DNA of 64,000 bases from Sabulibacter ruber (GTDB taxonomy: Bacteria > Bacteroidota > Bacteroidia > Cytophagales > Hymenobacteraceae). How positions within the stretch are numbered: the stretch's first letter is position 1; each line of letters starts with the position of its first letter. This document shows, piece after piece, positions 35,713 to 45,261 of this stretch. The stretch lies in assembly GCF_017355955.1 (NCBI RefSeq), contig NZ_JAFFID010000001.1, forward strand, positions 620,001-684,000. Reading direction: 5' to 3'. Position numbers and translations under genes: made by a program. The notes below the pieces were generated by a model, which was not told where the DNA came from, ran no database searches, and saw only the letters and a list, made by a program, of their open reading frames with translations.

Positions 35713-36339
35713 ATGAACGAAACCCACGCTTCTTTGTTCCGGCAAGACCCGGTGCTGTACCAACTGGTGCTGCAGGCTTCCCCTATTATCACCCCTACTA
35801 CTACGCGGCCCATTTATGATGCCTTGCTGAGTTCGGTGATCTCGCAGCAATTGTCGGTGAAGGCGGCGGCCACCATCAAGGCCCGGTTTCTGGCCCTTTT
35901 TCCCGAAAACTACCCAGAACCTAGCCTGCTGCTTTCCATGCCTTTTGAGACTTTGCGAGCGGCAGGTTTGTCCAAACAGAAAATTGGCTATCTGCAGAAC
36001 CTGGCGGAGCACAAAGCCGCTGGCCACCTGGAAGACAACCTTCTGGCTCATTTACCGGATGAGGAACTGATTGCCCGCCTGGTACAAGTCAAAGGAATTG
36101 GCCGCTGGACCGCCGAGATGATCCTGATGTTTGCCCTCCACCGCCCCGATGTAATGCCGGTAGACGATCTGGGTATTTACAACGCCATGAAACGCCTCTA
36201 CCAATTCACTGAAAGCCACAAACAAGCCAAAGCCAAGATGCTGGAACTGTCGCTTCCTTGGAAACCACACAGAACTCTGGCGTGCAGGTACCTGTGGCAA
36301 TCGCTGGATAATGCGCCAGTGAGTAGTCCTGAGTCTTGA
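35713..36339 (+). CDS. DNA-3-methyladenine glycosylase (AlkA-like, HhH-GPD)
   Basis: Base-excision repair enzyme for alkylated purines. I use the Met at 35713 (MNETHASLF, 208 aa); the frame opens earlier at 35641, but that part has no family likeness. The helix-hairpin-helix is VKGIGRWTAEMIL and the catalytic Asp lies in MPVDDLGI. SSVISQQLSVKAA is the typical helix at the DNA side. There are no Fe-S cysteines, as expected for AlkA. Stand-alone. Confidence 0.92.
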   Translation: MNETHASLFRQDPVLYQLVLQASPIITPTTTRPIYDALLSSVISQQLSVKAAATIKARFLALFPENYPEPSLLLSMPFETLRAAGLSKQKIGYLQNLAEHKAAGHLEDNLLAHLPDEELIARLVQVKGIGRWTAEMILMFALHRPDVMPVDDLGIYNAMKRLYQFTESHKQAKAKMLELSLPWKPHRTLACRYLWQSLDNAPVSSPES

Positions 36340-36413
36340 GTTCTAAGTCTTGAGTCTTGAGTCAAAAACAGAAGTTGTTTCTGAGCTTATTTCCCTAAAT
36401 CAGGCCTAAAACG

Positions 36414-37331
36414 TTAGCGCACTTTCTGCCTTTTGATTAAGTACGCCTGCAGTACTTTATCAATGGGCTCGCGCAGATCAACTGAGACCAGGTCGATGCG
36501 GTTTTGGCCACAGCGTAATTTCAGTTCGTTCTTGAATTGCCGCATGGCTTTCACATATTCGTCCCGGATCTCGGAGGGTTGTACTTTGATCTTTTCGCCG
36601 GTTTCCAGTCCCGTGAACATAAAGGGTTTGTCAGGGAAGTGAAAATCCTCCTCGGTTTCGGCGTGGGTAAGATGGAACAACAAAACCTCGTGCTGTTGGT
36701 GACGCAGGTGTTGCAGGGCCAGGAAAATCTCGTCCAGTTGCTCGTATTGGCTGAGCAAATCGCTGAAAAGAATTACCAAAGAGCGTTTGGGCAACTGCTG
36801 TGCGATGTGGTGCAGCATGGCCGACACCCGGGTTTCTTTCTGCGGCGGGGCCGGTTTCTGCAACTGCTGCTGCAAGGCTAACATTAACGTGTGCAGGTGC
36901 GCCCCGGTAGATTTAATGGGCGTCTGCAGTTCAATCTGGTCAGCGAACGTGGTAAGCCCCACCGCGTCGCGCTGTTTCTGGAGCAAAGTAGCCAGTGCGG
37001 CGGCGCTTAGCACGGCATAGGAAAGCTTGCCATAGTTGTGCGTGGGATAATACATGGAGCCAGACACATCCAGCAGCAACTGGCAGCGGAGGTTGGTTTC
37101 CTCTTCGTAGCGTTTCACAAACAGCTTCTCGGTACGGGCGAAGACTTTCCAGTCCATGTGGCGGGTACTTTCGCCGGAATTGTAGAGCCGGTGCTCGGAG
37201 AATTCCACGGAGAAACCGTGGTACGGCGATTTATGCAAACCGGTGATAAACCCTTCCACCAAACGCTTGGCCAGCAACTCCAGGTTATGGATGTTCCGGA
37301 CACTGTCTAAATCAACGGTTACTCTACTCAT
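36414..37331 (-). CDS. DUF58 domain protein with von Willebrand-like metal site
   Basis: 305 residues. The DUF58 core is YNSGESTRHMDWKVFARTEK, followed by LLLDVSGSM, an intact metal-ion-dependent adhesion motif. Such proteins usually work beside a MoxR AAA+ ATPase and Bat proteins in envelope stress or assembly, but no moxR is adjacent here. Its ATG overlaps the stop of the RlpA-like gene in an ATGA, so the two are translationally coupled. Confidence 0.9.
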   Translation of the reverse strand: MSRVTVDLDSVRNIHNLELLAKRLVEGFITGLHKSPYHGFSVEFSEHRLYNSGESTRHMDWKVFARTEKLFVKRYEEETNLRCQLLLDVSGSMYYPTHNYGKLSYAVLSAAALATLLQKQRDAVGLTTFADQIELQTPIKSTGAHLHTLMLALQQQLQKPAPPQKETRVSAMLHHIAQQLPKRSLVILFSDLLSQYEQLDEIFLALQHLRHQQHEVLLFHLTHAETEEDFHFPDKPFMFTGLETGEKIKVQPSEIRDEYVKAMRQFKNELKLRCGQNRIDLVSVDLREPIDKVLQAYLIKRQKVR

Positions 37332-37726
37332 GCTGCTTTGTCTACCTTCTTAATTTGGGCCAGGGCCTCTTCTTTGCTGACCACCACCAACTTCACCTTT
37401 CCCATTCCGGCGCCAATGATGCCCAGGGTCTGGGCCGCCTTTCTGGAAACGTCTATCACGTAACGTGAATTGCGGCTCATGCGGTCATTAATTCTTACCA
37501 GCACGGTGCGGCCGTTCTTTAGATTATGCACCTGCACATAACTATTGATGGGCAGAGTGGCGTGGGCCGCGGTTAACTCATTGGGGTTGTAGCGCTCGCC
37601 GCTGGTGGTTCTGTGCCCGATATGGGCTTTGGCATAGAACGTTGCGGTGCCTGTGAGGCGTGATTTACTGGCAAAACTAATTCCCTGCAACAGGCAAAGA
37701 AGAAGACAAAGTAGGCTTTTTCGCAT
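37328..37726 (-). CDS. RlpA-like double-psi beta-barrel protein
   Basis: 132 residues: a signal peptide (to about residue 19) and one RlpA-like barrel. The motifs are GTATFYAKAHIGHRTTSGERY, LTAAHATLPINSYVQV, VRINDRMSRNSRYVIDVSRK. Relatives are septal peptidoglycan lytic enzymes or expansin-like proteins; the SPOR domain of full-length RlpA is missing. It overlaps the DUF58 gene by 4 bp. Confidence 0.9.
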   Translation of the reverse strand: MRKSLLCLLLCLLQGISFASKSRLTGTATFYAKAHIGHRTTSGERYNPNELTAAHATLPINSYVQVHNLKNGRTVLVRINDRMSRNSRYVIDVSRKAAQTLGIIGAGMGKVKLVVVSKEEALAQIKKVDKAA

Positions 37727-37852
37727 GAAAGTTTGTCTCTTACAAACATTAGTACATTCTAATTTAGCTATTAAATTTAATCTTAAAAATTTTTAGATAT
37801 GAATCTGTTCCTTTAAATTGGCTACTTCAAATAAATAAGGAACCTTTAAGTT

Positions 37853-38188
37853 ATGGTGGAAGAGAACAACGACAAAGCAGAAATCTACTCGCAGAGAGTA
37901 AGAGCAGGAAAGCGCACCTATTTCTTTGATGTGAAGTCAACCCGCTCCAATGATTATTACCTGACAATCACGGAGAGCAAACGCAAGTTCAAGGATGACA
38001 ACTACTCTTACGAAAAGCACAAGATTTTCTTGTACAAAGAAGACTTTGCCAAGTTCATGGAAGCGCTGCAGGAAACCGTTAACCATGTAAAAGGTGAGTT
38101 ATTGTCTGAAGAGGCATTGGCGGAACTGGAGCGTTTAGAACACGCAGAATCTGAAGCTGCAGTAGATGAAGAATTGAAGTGGGAATAG
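37853..38188 (+). CDS. PUR-alpha-like nucleic-acid-binding protein (DUF3276)
   Basis: 111 residues. The PUR-like core is EIYSQRVRAGKRTYFFDVKS, then YYLTITESKRKF and HKIFLYKEDFAKF. An acidic C-terminal tail follows. The family, shared by Bacteroidota and spirochaetes, binds single-stranded DNA and RNA as a dimer. Cytosolic. Single gene with its own terminator at 38209-38237. Confidence 0.92.
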   Translation: MVEENNDKAEIYSQRVRAGKRTYFFDVKSTRSNDYYLTITESKRKFKDDNYSYEKHKIFLYKEDFAKFMEALQETVNHVKGELLSEEALAELERLEHAESEAAVDEELKWE

Positions 38189-38208
38189 TTCCTTACTGAA
38201 ATTTCCTC

Positions 38209-38237
38209 AAGCTCATGCCTCGCGTGAGCTTTTTTTA
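38209..38237 (+). terminator. Terminator of the PUR-like gene
   Basis: AAGCTCA pairs with TGAGCTT around a 9-nt loop, followed by a T-run. Confidence 0.8.
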
Positions 38238-38365
38238 TCTCTTTCCTGGTTTTTGGCTGTTTTACTAAAAACGGCTCAGAATCCTCTTTCCCCTTGCGGA
38301 AAGGAAGAAAACTCCATAATAGGGCTGGCTACTCCTTTGCTCAAGGTTTAGGCAACCCCTCTCTT

Positions 38366-39508
38366 CTACTTTTGCTTCCTGAGTTCAGACAAAGGATAAA
38401 AGCTGTTCCGCCAGTAAATCCCGCCCTGCCTGAGCGTTACATAGGCCGCCCTCAGAATCACAAAAATCATCACGGCCCCGGCAAACGGAATCATAAAGGT
38501 GTGCCACCACTTGCCATGGATTCCGCTTTTGAAAGCCATCAGCAACATCTGGGAAATCAAAAGCAGTACTGCCATCTGCCAACCATAAGCGCCGCTAAAA
38601 AGCACCAACGGCACCGGTAACACAAACACCAAAAACGTAGCCAGCGCCATGCCTATGGCATGCAGCAGATTGTAATTGGCCACGGAGAAGGTGTTTTTCA
38701 TGAGGCCATTCACGAATTCCTTTAGGCTGGTATACCACTCCAGGGACACTTCCTTCTCCCCATACATCACATCTTGCCGAAGCCCCGCTTTCTTCACTAG
38801 TTCACCCAGTTTTAAATCATCATCGGGCCGGAGGGAGATAACCGTGTGCGTTCCGGCTTTTTCATAGGCTGTCCGTCTGATCAGGTTGAACGCGCCAACA
38901 CCTATTGAGGCTTTGGTATTGGGCTTAGGCACATCCCACGGGCGTTGCCTCAGCTCCAGCATCAGGGAGAAAGTGGTCATTACGCTCTGGAAAATAACCG
39001 ACCGGGAAGTAATCTCGGGCAGCACCGTGAGATGATCTAACCGGTTTGCTACTGCATAGGCCATGGCTTTCTTTAGTGCTTGCCTGCCAAACTTCACGTC
39101 GGCATCGGTAAAGAGCAGCCACTCCTCGGTGGTGGCGCAGTACCCCTGGTACAAGGCGTGGTTTTTCCCAAGCCAGCCACCAGGAAGTTCTCTGATGGTG
39201 AATAACGTAAGCTCAGGGTTTTGCTGCACCATCTGCCGAAGGATCTCCGGGGTGCGGTCGGTGGAGCGGTCATCAATGACAAGAATCTTTAGGGGCTGGT
39301 ACTCCAGCAGGCACACACTGGTGAGGGCCTCCTTTACTTCGGCCTCTTCGTCCTTCACCGCGATGACGACCGCTACCGAAGGCTGCGTTGAGTCTGGGGT
39401 AACCGGAATGTCTTTGAGGTACTTCACTTTCCGGCTGTTGATCAGCACGTATAGGCAAACCAGAATCCACAGGGCGGTGATCAGGACGGAATAGCCGGTT
39501 AGTATCAT
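38366..39508 (-). CDS. Membrane glycosyltransferase family 2 protein
   Basis: 380 residues. One N-terminal helix (YSVLITALWILVCLYVLI), then a GT2 catalytic domain with VVIAVKDEEAEVKEAL, VIDDRSTD and the metal-binding FTDADV, then three C-terminal helices. The architecture resembles hopanoid- and carotenoid-associated glycosyltransferases (HpnB, CrtQ). The likely product is a glycolipid at the inner membrane; the acceptor is not known. No biosynthetic neighbours. Confidence 0.88.
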   Translation of the reverse strand: MILTGYSVLITALWILVCLYVLINSRKVKYLKDIPVTPDSTQPSVAVVIAVKDEEAEVKEALTSVCLLEYQPLKILVIDDRSTDRTPEILRQMVQQNPELTLFTIRELPGGWLGKNHALYQGYCATTEEWLLFTDADVKFGRQALKKAMAYAVANRLDHLTVLPEITSRSVIFQSVMTTFSLMLELRQRPWDVPKPNTKASIGVGAFNLIRRTAYEKAGTHTVISLRPDDDLKLGELVKKAGLRQDVMYGEKEVSLEWYTSLKEFVNGLMKNTFSVANYNLLHAIGMALATFLVFVLPVPLVLFSGAYGWQMAVLLLISQMLLMAFKSGIHGKWWHTFMIPFAGAVMIFVILRAAYVTLRQGGIYWRNSFYPLSELRKQK

Positions 39509-39583
39509 GCGGGCAAGCTACTGGTATTCTGGTTCATTTTACACCCAAAATCTTAAAATCAGGCTAAAAACAATTCTTGAAAG

Positions 39584-40330
39584 TCAAAGAGCATCTGGCA
39601 GGTACAGGTACTGGCAGACTTCACAGAAGTAACAGGAACGGGCCGGTCTCCCCAACCTGGCTTTACGTAAAGGGACGCGATCTCTGGGGCACTCTTTCTG
39701 CCGGTACACCTGCCAAGGCCGGGGGACGGTACCTTCCCTAATCCACTCCAAATATTCAATGCTGAGGGTCACGCAGACCCTAATCAAAGATTTCAATTGA
39801 AGATCAGGAATTTCGCCTACCACGCTTTCGGGGTGGATCTGCGCCCGGAACAAGACCTCGTTCTTGATCCCGTTGCCCACTCCGGCTAAAATGGTTTGGT
39901 CCAGCAACGCGTCGCAGATCAGCTGGTCAGGTTTGCGAGTGATATTCTGTTGGGCTTTCGCGGCATCAAACGAAGGATGCAGCACATCGGTGGTCCAGTC
40001 ATACACATCAGACAAAGGCTCTTGAATGACCCGGCAATCGCTGGCGTAAAAGTTGATTTCCCCATCCTCAAAGGCGACCCCCAAAGTAAGTTCCCGGTTG
40101 ATTTCCTCATTAAAGATATACTTTCCGAACAGCATCAGGTGAACCCGCAAGACGAAACCCTGAAAACAGAAGAAAATCTCCTTGCCAAAGGTCTTGATCT
40201 CCCGCAACTCCTGCTCCACCAATATTCTGTACGGAATGTTTTTCGCGGCTCCTTTTGCCTCCAGAACCCGCTGACCGATGAATTGCTCGGCCTGCTCTTT
40301 CAGGAAAACCATTTCGGGACCTTCGGGCAT
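39584..40330 (-). CDS. Fpg/Nei-family DNA glycosylase
   Basis: 248 residues. It begins MPEGPE, where the N-terminal Pro2 and Glu3 are the catalytic residues of formamidopyrimidine-DNA glycosylases. The helix-two-turn-helix is in DQTILAGVGNGIKNEVLF. The C-terminal zinc finger is unusual: the first pair reads CPRD rather than CxxC, while CYFCEVCQ supplies three cysteines. Removes oxidised bases and nicks the strand. Single gene. Confidence 0.88.
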   Translation of the reverse strand: MPEGPEMVFLKEQAEQFIGQRVLEAKGAAKNIPYRILVEQELREIKTFGKEIFFCFQGFVLRVHLMLFGKYIFNEEINRELTLGVAFEDGEINFYASDCRVIQEPLSDVYDWTTDVLHPSFDAAKAQQNITRKPDQLICDALLDQTILAGVGNGIKNEVLFRAQIHPESVVGEIPDLQLKSLIRVCVTLSIEYLEWIREGTVPRPWQVYRQKECPRDRVPLRKARLGRPARSCYFCEVCQYLYLPDAL

Positions 40331-40430
40331 GTGGTCTAAAAGTTAGGTTACCGTTTGTGGGGATATCTGAAATTTTCCTGGCAATCCTTCCCCGCCCCTG
40401 AAAACAGGGTGGGCAAGGATTAACAGGAAA

Positions 40431-40460
40431 TTGGCTTGTTTTCTGAAAATCAGCTGAGAA
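40431..40460. repeat. Interspersed palindrome copy
   Basis: TTGGCTTGTTTTCTG followed by AAAATCAGCTGAGAA, between two minus-strand genes. Confidence 0.45.
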
Positions 40461-40478
40461 ATAGAATGCTGGAGTAGA

Positions 40479-41465
40479 TCAAACATTCAGGTTGCCCATC
40501 TGCGGAGCGGCGTAGCGCTGACCGGCGGCTACTCCTTTCGGCGCAATGGCTTCAATCTCGTCCAGTTCATCCTGCGACAATGAAACCTGCAGGGCTCCTA
40601 CGTTTTCCTCCAGGTACTTGCGTCGTTTGGTGCCAGGAATAGGTACTATGTCTTCTCCCTGAGCCAGCAACCACGCCAAGGCTAACTGCGAGGCAGAGCA
40701 GCCTTTCTTACCGGCCATCTCTTCTATTTTTTGTACCAAATCCAGATTCTTCTGGAAGTTCTCGCCTTGGAAACGCGGGGAATGGCGGCGGTAATCGTCC
40801 TCGGGTATGTCTTCCAGTTTTTTGAATTGGCCGGTTAAAAAGCCCCTGCCCAGCGGACTGTACGGCACAAACCCGATCCCCAGCTCGCGGCAGGCGGGCA
40901 GGATCTCATCCTCCACATCGCGGCTCCAGAGCGAGTACTCCGTTTGCAGTGCACTGATGGGGTGTACCTTGTGCGCCCGTGCCAGGGTAGCCGCCGAGGC
41001 CTCTGACAAGCCCAGGTACCGCACCTTGCCCTCTTTCACCAGCTCGGCCATAGCGCCAACGGTTTCCTCAATGGGCGTTTGCTTGTCTACCCGGTGCTGG
41101 TAATACAAATCAATGTAGTCTACGCCTAAGCGCCGAAGGCTGGCTTCGCAGGCTTTCCTCACGTACTCCGGCGAACCGTTAATGCCCAGGAAATTTCCTC
41201 TCTCATCGCGCACGTTCCCGAATTTAGTCGCCAGCACCACCTGGTCTCTCCTGTCCCGGATGGCTATGCCCACCAGTTCTTCGTTGGCTCCCACTCCGTA
41301 CATGTCGGCGGTGTCCAGGAAGTCAATGCCCAGATCCAGGGCTTGATGGATGGTGGCGATGGATTCATTATCGTCTCGGTTGCTGTAGAAGTCAGACATG
41401 CCCATGCAGCCCAGCCCCAGCGCCGATACCGTTAAGCCTTGGGTTCCTAATTTTCTCTTTTCCAT
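40479..41465 (-). CDS. Aldo/keto reductase
   Basis: 328 residues, an NADPH-dependent (beta/alpha)8 barrel. Catalytic tetrad: Asp and Tyr in FLDTADMYG, Lys in VVLATKFG, and His in YYQHRVD. The C-terminal [15 protein letters not shown] is the cofactor phosphate-binding block of the AKR13-like branch, which reduces aldehydes and ketones, often in electrophile stress. Substrate unknown. No operon partner. Confidence 0.93.
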   Translation of the reverse strand: MEKRKLGTQGLTVSALGLGCMGMSDFYSNRDDNESIATIHQALDLGIDFLDTADMYGVGANEELVGIAIRDRRDQVVLATKFGNVRDERGNFLGINGSPEYVRKACEASLRRLGVDYIDLYYQHRVDKQTPIEETVGAMAELVKEGKVRYLGLSEASAATLARAHKVHPISALQTEYSLWSRDVEDEILPACRELGIGFVPYSPLGRGFLTGQFKKLEDIPEDDYRRHSPRFQGENFQKNLDLVQKIEEMAGKKGCSASQLALAWLLAQGEDIVPIPGTKRRKYLEENVGALQVSLSQDELDEIEAIAPKGVAAGQRYAAPQMGNLNV

Positions 41466-42037
41466 AGATTTGATGATTCACTTGGAGGTGTACTACTGAT
41501 TTTAAGCCTCTAAATACTTTGCAATTAGCTTAGTCTACGAGGAGTAGTCCAGTTAGTCCATTGCTTTTATCGGAAATCAGGAAATCAAGCTCTTCCCATA
41601 TCTTAGAGCTAAGCAGATCAAACAGCCTATTTGTAGAAGGTTTTGTACTGTTCAGGAATTTTCTCCGTTCTGTAGTATCCTAAGCAAAATTCAGACTGGA
41701 ATTATGAAGGGTTCATTCTTATTATAGTCCATATAAAAGGAGGACGACTCTTTAAGGATCTGGCATGTGATAGTGCACAAGAATATTTATGGATAAAAAT
41801 TCTTGGGTTAGGGATAAATCCATGTTTTTATGTCATTTTAAATAAAAATAAGGCATGAAATCTTTTCAATAAGCGGGGAATTAATTTTATAAGATATTAA
41901 TATTGTCCCGGCACTGCCCTATACTTCTTAACAGCATTCTTTCAACACACGCATTTATACATTAAATTTATTTATTATAGATAATTAGCTTATAATAAAC
42001 CTTAACAATTTTCATATTTTAGTAAATAGCACAATTG
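41466..42037. other. 572-bp gene-free spacer at the left border of an AT-rich segment
   Basis: No ORF of note and no hairpin I can support. Base composition falls from that of the neighbours to clearly AT-rich from about 41,700 onward. Confidence 0.7.
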
Positions 42038-43180
42038 TCAAAATTTATTATTTTTAAATTTGAATTCGCAACAAGATTTCCATAACCATTCCACTGGTCC
42101 TAGTCTATAACAGGAAGTCCACCATTTAGAAATAATTACTTGAGTAAAGAAGAAGAACAATGTTATTAAAAGAGGAACATATAGATTTTCAAGCTTGAAT
42201 AGATACTTAAATAAGTATTCAAATAAGAAAAGAAAATAAACAGACTGAGCAACATAATTTGTTAACCCAGTTTTACCTAAAGGAATTAACCAACTTGTCA
42301 ATTTTTTAAAGACTTTAATTCTATTACTTAAAACAACTACTAAACTAACGTATATACAAGCCAATGTAAGGTTTTGCAAAGGAACTATCGTAGCTTCATA
42401 AGCTAATGAAGTCACATTAATCAACTCAAACTCTTTACCTAATGAGAAGCAAAATTTTATAAAGAATGAAATGATCATAGCCTTTATAAAGTAGTGCTCA
42501 TGGTTTACCAAATCATTGAAAAGTTTCAATCTTCCAACAAAGTACCCAAATATAAATAAGCTTAAGATCATTGGTAAACGTCCAGAAAACACTTGAAAAG
42601 GGAGCTTTGCTGGAATTAAACATCCATTAGACTCTATACTTTTAAAAAATTGTATCAAATCTTCGGAATAAAATATCGCAATACTACTTAGAACCCAGAA
42701 TACAAGACTAACTATAGGCAAAATTTTGGTTTTACATTCACTAAATAGAACCAAAATCAATCCACAAAATGCATAGATTTGAAGTATGTCAAAGTTATAA
42801 ATTTCATTGTGCAATACTCCAATTATTAGAAGAAGTAGCATTTTCCACAAGAATTTAAATACAAAACTTCTTTTATTATTTCCTTTTTCATTTTGGATTG
42901 CAAAAATTAAACCAAAAATAAAAGAGAAAATTGTAAAAAATTTTCGTTCAATAAATAAATTCACTACAAATAAAAGTAAATTATCTATATAGCCTAGCTC
43001 CTTCACGTAACTTTGTGGAGAAGATTTGTAAAAAGAATACACACAATGGGCAATAATAATTCCAAACAAGGAAATACCTCTTAAAGCATCAATTACCTCT
43101 ATCCTATTTTTTGAGTTATTTGGTTTTCTGTAAATCGGTTCTGTCTTGTATTGAACAGCAGTATGTATAAAGGGTAGCAT
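42038..43180 (-). CDS. DUF418 family membrane protein
   Basis: 380 residues with about ten membrane helices. DUF418 features are RIEVIDALRGISLFGIIIAH at the N-terminus, FFTIFSFIFGL, LLIIGVLHNEIYNFDILQIY, and at the C-terminus GKTGLTNYVAQS and GPVEWLWK. Function unknown; relatives are thought to be transporters or acyltransferase-like. The gene is far richer in A and T than the rest of the window, with codons ending mostly in A/T, so it was probably acquired by transfer. Confidence 0.85.
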   Translation of the reverse strand: MLPFIHTAVQYKTEPIYRKPNNSKNRIEVIDALRGISLFGIIIAHCVYSFYKSSPQSYVKELGYIDNLLLFVVNLFIERKFFTIFSFIFGLIFAIQNEKGNNKRSFVFKFLWKMLLLLIIGVLHNEIYNFDILQIYAFCGLILVLFSECKTKILPIVSLVFWVLSSIAIFYSEDLIQFFKSIESNGCLIPAKLPFQVFSGRLPMILSLFIFGYFVGRLKLFNDLVNHEHYFIKAMIISFFIKFCFSLGKEFELINVTSLAYEATIVPLQNLTLACIYVSLVVVLSNRIKVFKKLTSWLIPLGKTGLTNYVAQSVYFLFLFEYLFKYLFKLENLYVPLLITLFFFFTQVIISKWWTSCYRLGPVEWLWKSCCEFKFKNNKF

Positions 43181-43790
43181 TATATATATCTTCTTCTTGT
43201 TTCAGATAGATAAATAAATTAGTTGATCTCAATCAATGAATTCAATAAAGATTGAATAGCTCTAGACAAACTTGACTAGACATATTATGTTTCTACTTAA
43301 CTCACCAAAATGGTTGAGGATATAATATTTCTAAATATGAACATGGAAGCATTACCCACATATAAAATTTACTTTCAAGTTGCTACTTGTATAAATATAT
43401 AAGTTTAACTATATAAAACAAAATAAATTATTTAAAATTTTATATTAACTTACGTTTACATCTTGATGACACACCATAATTGAAATAAACCATGCCCTAC
43501 CCCCCATTTGCAATAAATTCATTTACAACAACTTAGAATACAAACAAGACACACTTCATCAGGGTAAATATGTTCTCTGATTCAAAAAGACTTCTTGACC
43601 TGCTTAATTTCTGCATGGTTTTTACCATTAAGCTTCTTGGCTCTACTTCAGCGGCTTGTGTTCTTCTTTAGACCGTAAAATGGTGATTGGGCATCAAACT
43701 AAAAGTTCATTCTACATTCCTCTATCTTCTGACCATACAAACAATCCTTCTATTGTTTGTTATATGTGGGATAGTCCTCTCAGGATTGCG

Positions 43791-43798
43791 TATATTTG
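43791..43798 (+). promoter_or_regulatory. -7 box of the ychF promoter
   Basis: TATATTTG, an exact TAnnTTTG match, followed by a leader of about 80 nt that contains an interspersed palindrome copy. No -33 TTG at the usual spacing. Confidence 0.5.
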
Positions 43799-43810
43799 CA
43801 CCCGCTTCTG

Positions 43811-43843
43811 AAAAGGGCCTGTTTTCCTGAAATCAGCCCCAAA
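43811..43843. repeat. Interspersed palindrome copy in the ychF leader
   Basis: AAAAGGGCCTGTTTTC then CTGAAATCAGCCCCAAA. Both halves are recognisable. It lies between the -7 box and the start codon. Confidence 0.55.
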
Positions 43844-43884
43844 GCGCATACATCAACCTTAGAAAATAGACCAACCTTATTTAT

Positions 43885-44982
43885 ATGGGACTTCGTTGTG
43901 GAATAGTGGGTTTGCCAAACGTGGGTAAATCTACGCTGTTCAATGCCTTGTCAAACGCCAAAGCCGAGTCGGCTAACTACCCTTTCTGTACCATTGAACC
44001 GAACGTGGGCGTGATCACCGTGCCCGATGAGCGTCTGCAGATTCTGGAGGAATTGGTGCACCCGGAGCGGGTGGTACCTACCGTCATGGAATTTGTGGAC
44101 ATTGCCGGTCTGGTAAAAGGCGCCAGCAAAGGCGAAGGCTTGGGCAATAAATTCCTGGCCAACATCAGAGAGGTAGACGCCGTCATTCACGTGGTGCGCT
44201 GCTTTGATGACCCTAACATTGTACACGTGGCAGGTGGCGTTGACCCGGTGTTTGACAAAGACGTGATTGACACCGAGCTGCAACTGAAAGACTTGGAATC
44301 CCTTGACAAGAAAATTGCCAAGGTAGAGCGTACCGCCAAATCCGGCGATGCCAAAGCCAAAAAAGAATACGCCAGCCTGCAGCGCTTCAAAGACCACCTG
44401 GAAAGCGGCAAGAACGCCCGTTCTTTAGATTACTCAGAAGAGGATTTAGAAGCCGTGGCAGACCTTCAGTTGCTTACCATTAAGCCCGTAATTTATGTGG
44501 CCAACGTAGACGAAGAGTCTATCCAGACCGGCAACAAGTTCCTGGATGCGCTGAAAGAGCACGTGAAAGACGAGAAGGCCCAGGTAGTGGTTATCTCAGC
44601 CGCCATTGAAGCCCAGATCGCTGATTTCAATGATCCTGAGGAAAAGGAGATGTTCCTGTCTGAGTACGGCCTTAAAGAATCGGGCCTGAACCAATTAATC
44701 AGAGCTTCCTATGCCCTGCTGGACCTGATCACGTACTTTACCGCCGGGGTGAAAGAAGTACGGGCCTGGACCATCCGGAAAGGCTGGAAAGCTCCGCAGG
44801 CGGCCGGCGTGATTCACTCAGACTTTGAGAAAGGCTTCATCCGGGCAGAGGTGATCAAGCTCAAAGATTACATGGAGTACAAGACCGAGGCTAAAATAAA
44901 AGAAGCCGGTAAAATGGCGCTGGAAGGCAAAGATTACGTGGTGCAAGACGGTGATATCATGCACTTTAGATTCAACGTCTAA
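43885..44982 (+). CDS. ychF: Ribosome-associated ATPase YchF (Obg family)
   Basis: 365 residues, normal length. The G1 P-loop is GLPNVGKST and G3 is DIAGLVKGAS. The G4 motif reads NVDE rather than NKxD, the known cause of ATP preference in YchF. A helical insert (KKIAKVERTAKSG) and a C-terminal TGS domain (FTAGVKEVRAWTIRKG) complete it. Binds ribosomes and affects translation fidelity and stress response. Monocistronic. Confidence 0.97.
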   Translation: MGLRCGIVGLPNVGKSTLFNALSNAKAESANYPFCTIEPNVGVITVPDERLQILEELVHPERVVPTVMEFVDIAGLVKGASKGEGLGNKFLANIREVDAVIHVVRCFDDPNIVHVAGGVDPVFDKDVIDTELQLKDLESLDKKIAKVERTAKSGDAKAKKEYASLQRFKDHLESGKNARSLDYSEEDLEAVADLQLLTIKPVIYVANVDEESIQTGNKFLDALKEHVKDEKAQVVVISAAIEAQIADFNDPEEKEMFLSEYGLKESGLNQLIRASYALLDLITYFTAGVKEVRAWTIRKGWKAPQAAGVIHSDFEKGFIRAEVIKLKDYMEYKTEAKIKEAGKMALEGKDYVVQDGDIMHFRFNV

Positions 44983-45002
44983 GTTGTAAAGACCTTAAAC
45001 CT

Positions 45003-45036
45003 AAAAAGGAGAACCCAAAATGTTCTCCTTTTTTTT
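45003..45036 (+). terminator. Terminator of ychF
   Basis: AAAAAGGAGAAC pairs with GTTCTCCTTTTT around a 7-nt loop, continuing into T. Confidence 0.9.
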
Positions 45037-45261
45037 ATATATACTTCTATATAGACATCTGCTCATACAGGCTATTTTTCCTTCAAATTTGTTCTATTAG
45101 TCAATTCAATTTTATGAATAATCAAGTTTTTACAAATTTTAAATCGCTGCCTATCTGAGATTTACCTAATATTAGAATTTATTTTTATTCATTATGGGCA
45201 ACATTTTACTGAAAAACCGGTAAATATGTGCAGAATACTATATTACAACTCTGTAAACACT

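Larger units (their letters stand above)
43181..43884. other. 704-bp spacer, AT-rich, with the ychF promoter
   Basis: The first 550 bp are AT-rich without an ORF. The last part contains a -7 box (43791-43798) and an interspersed palindrome copy (43811-43843), and has the composition of the main chromosome, which places the right border of the AT-rich insert near 43,600-43,800. Confidence 0.65.

Noticed and set aside
45226..45261. Upstream ATG of the OmpA-TSP3 gene
   Set aside because: It would place 12 polar residues before a standard signal peptide and sits on a -7-like box (TAAATATG, 45221-45228).
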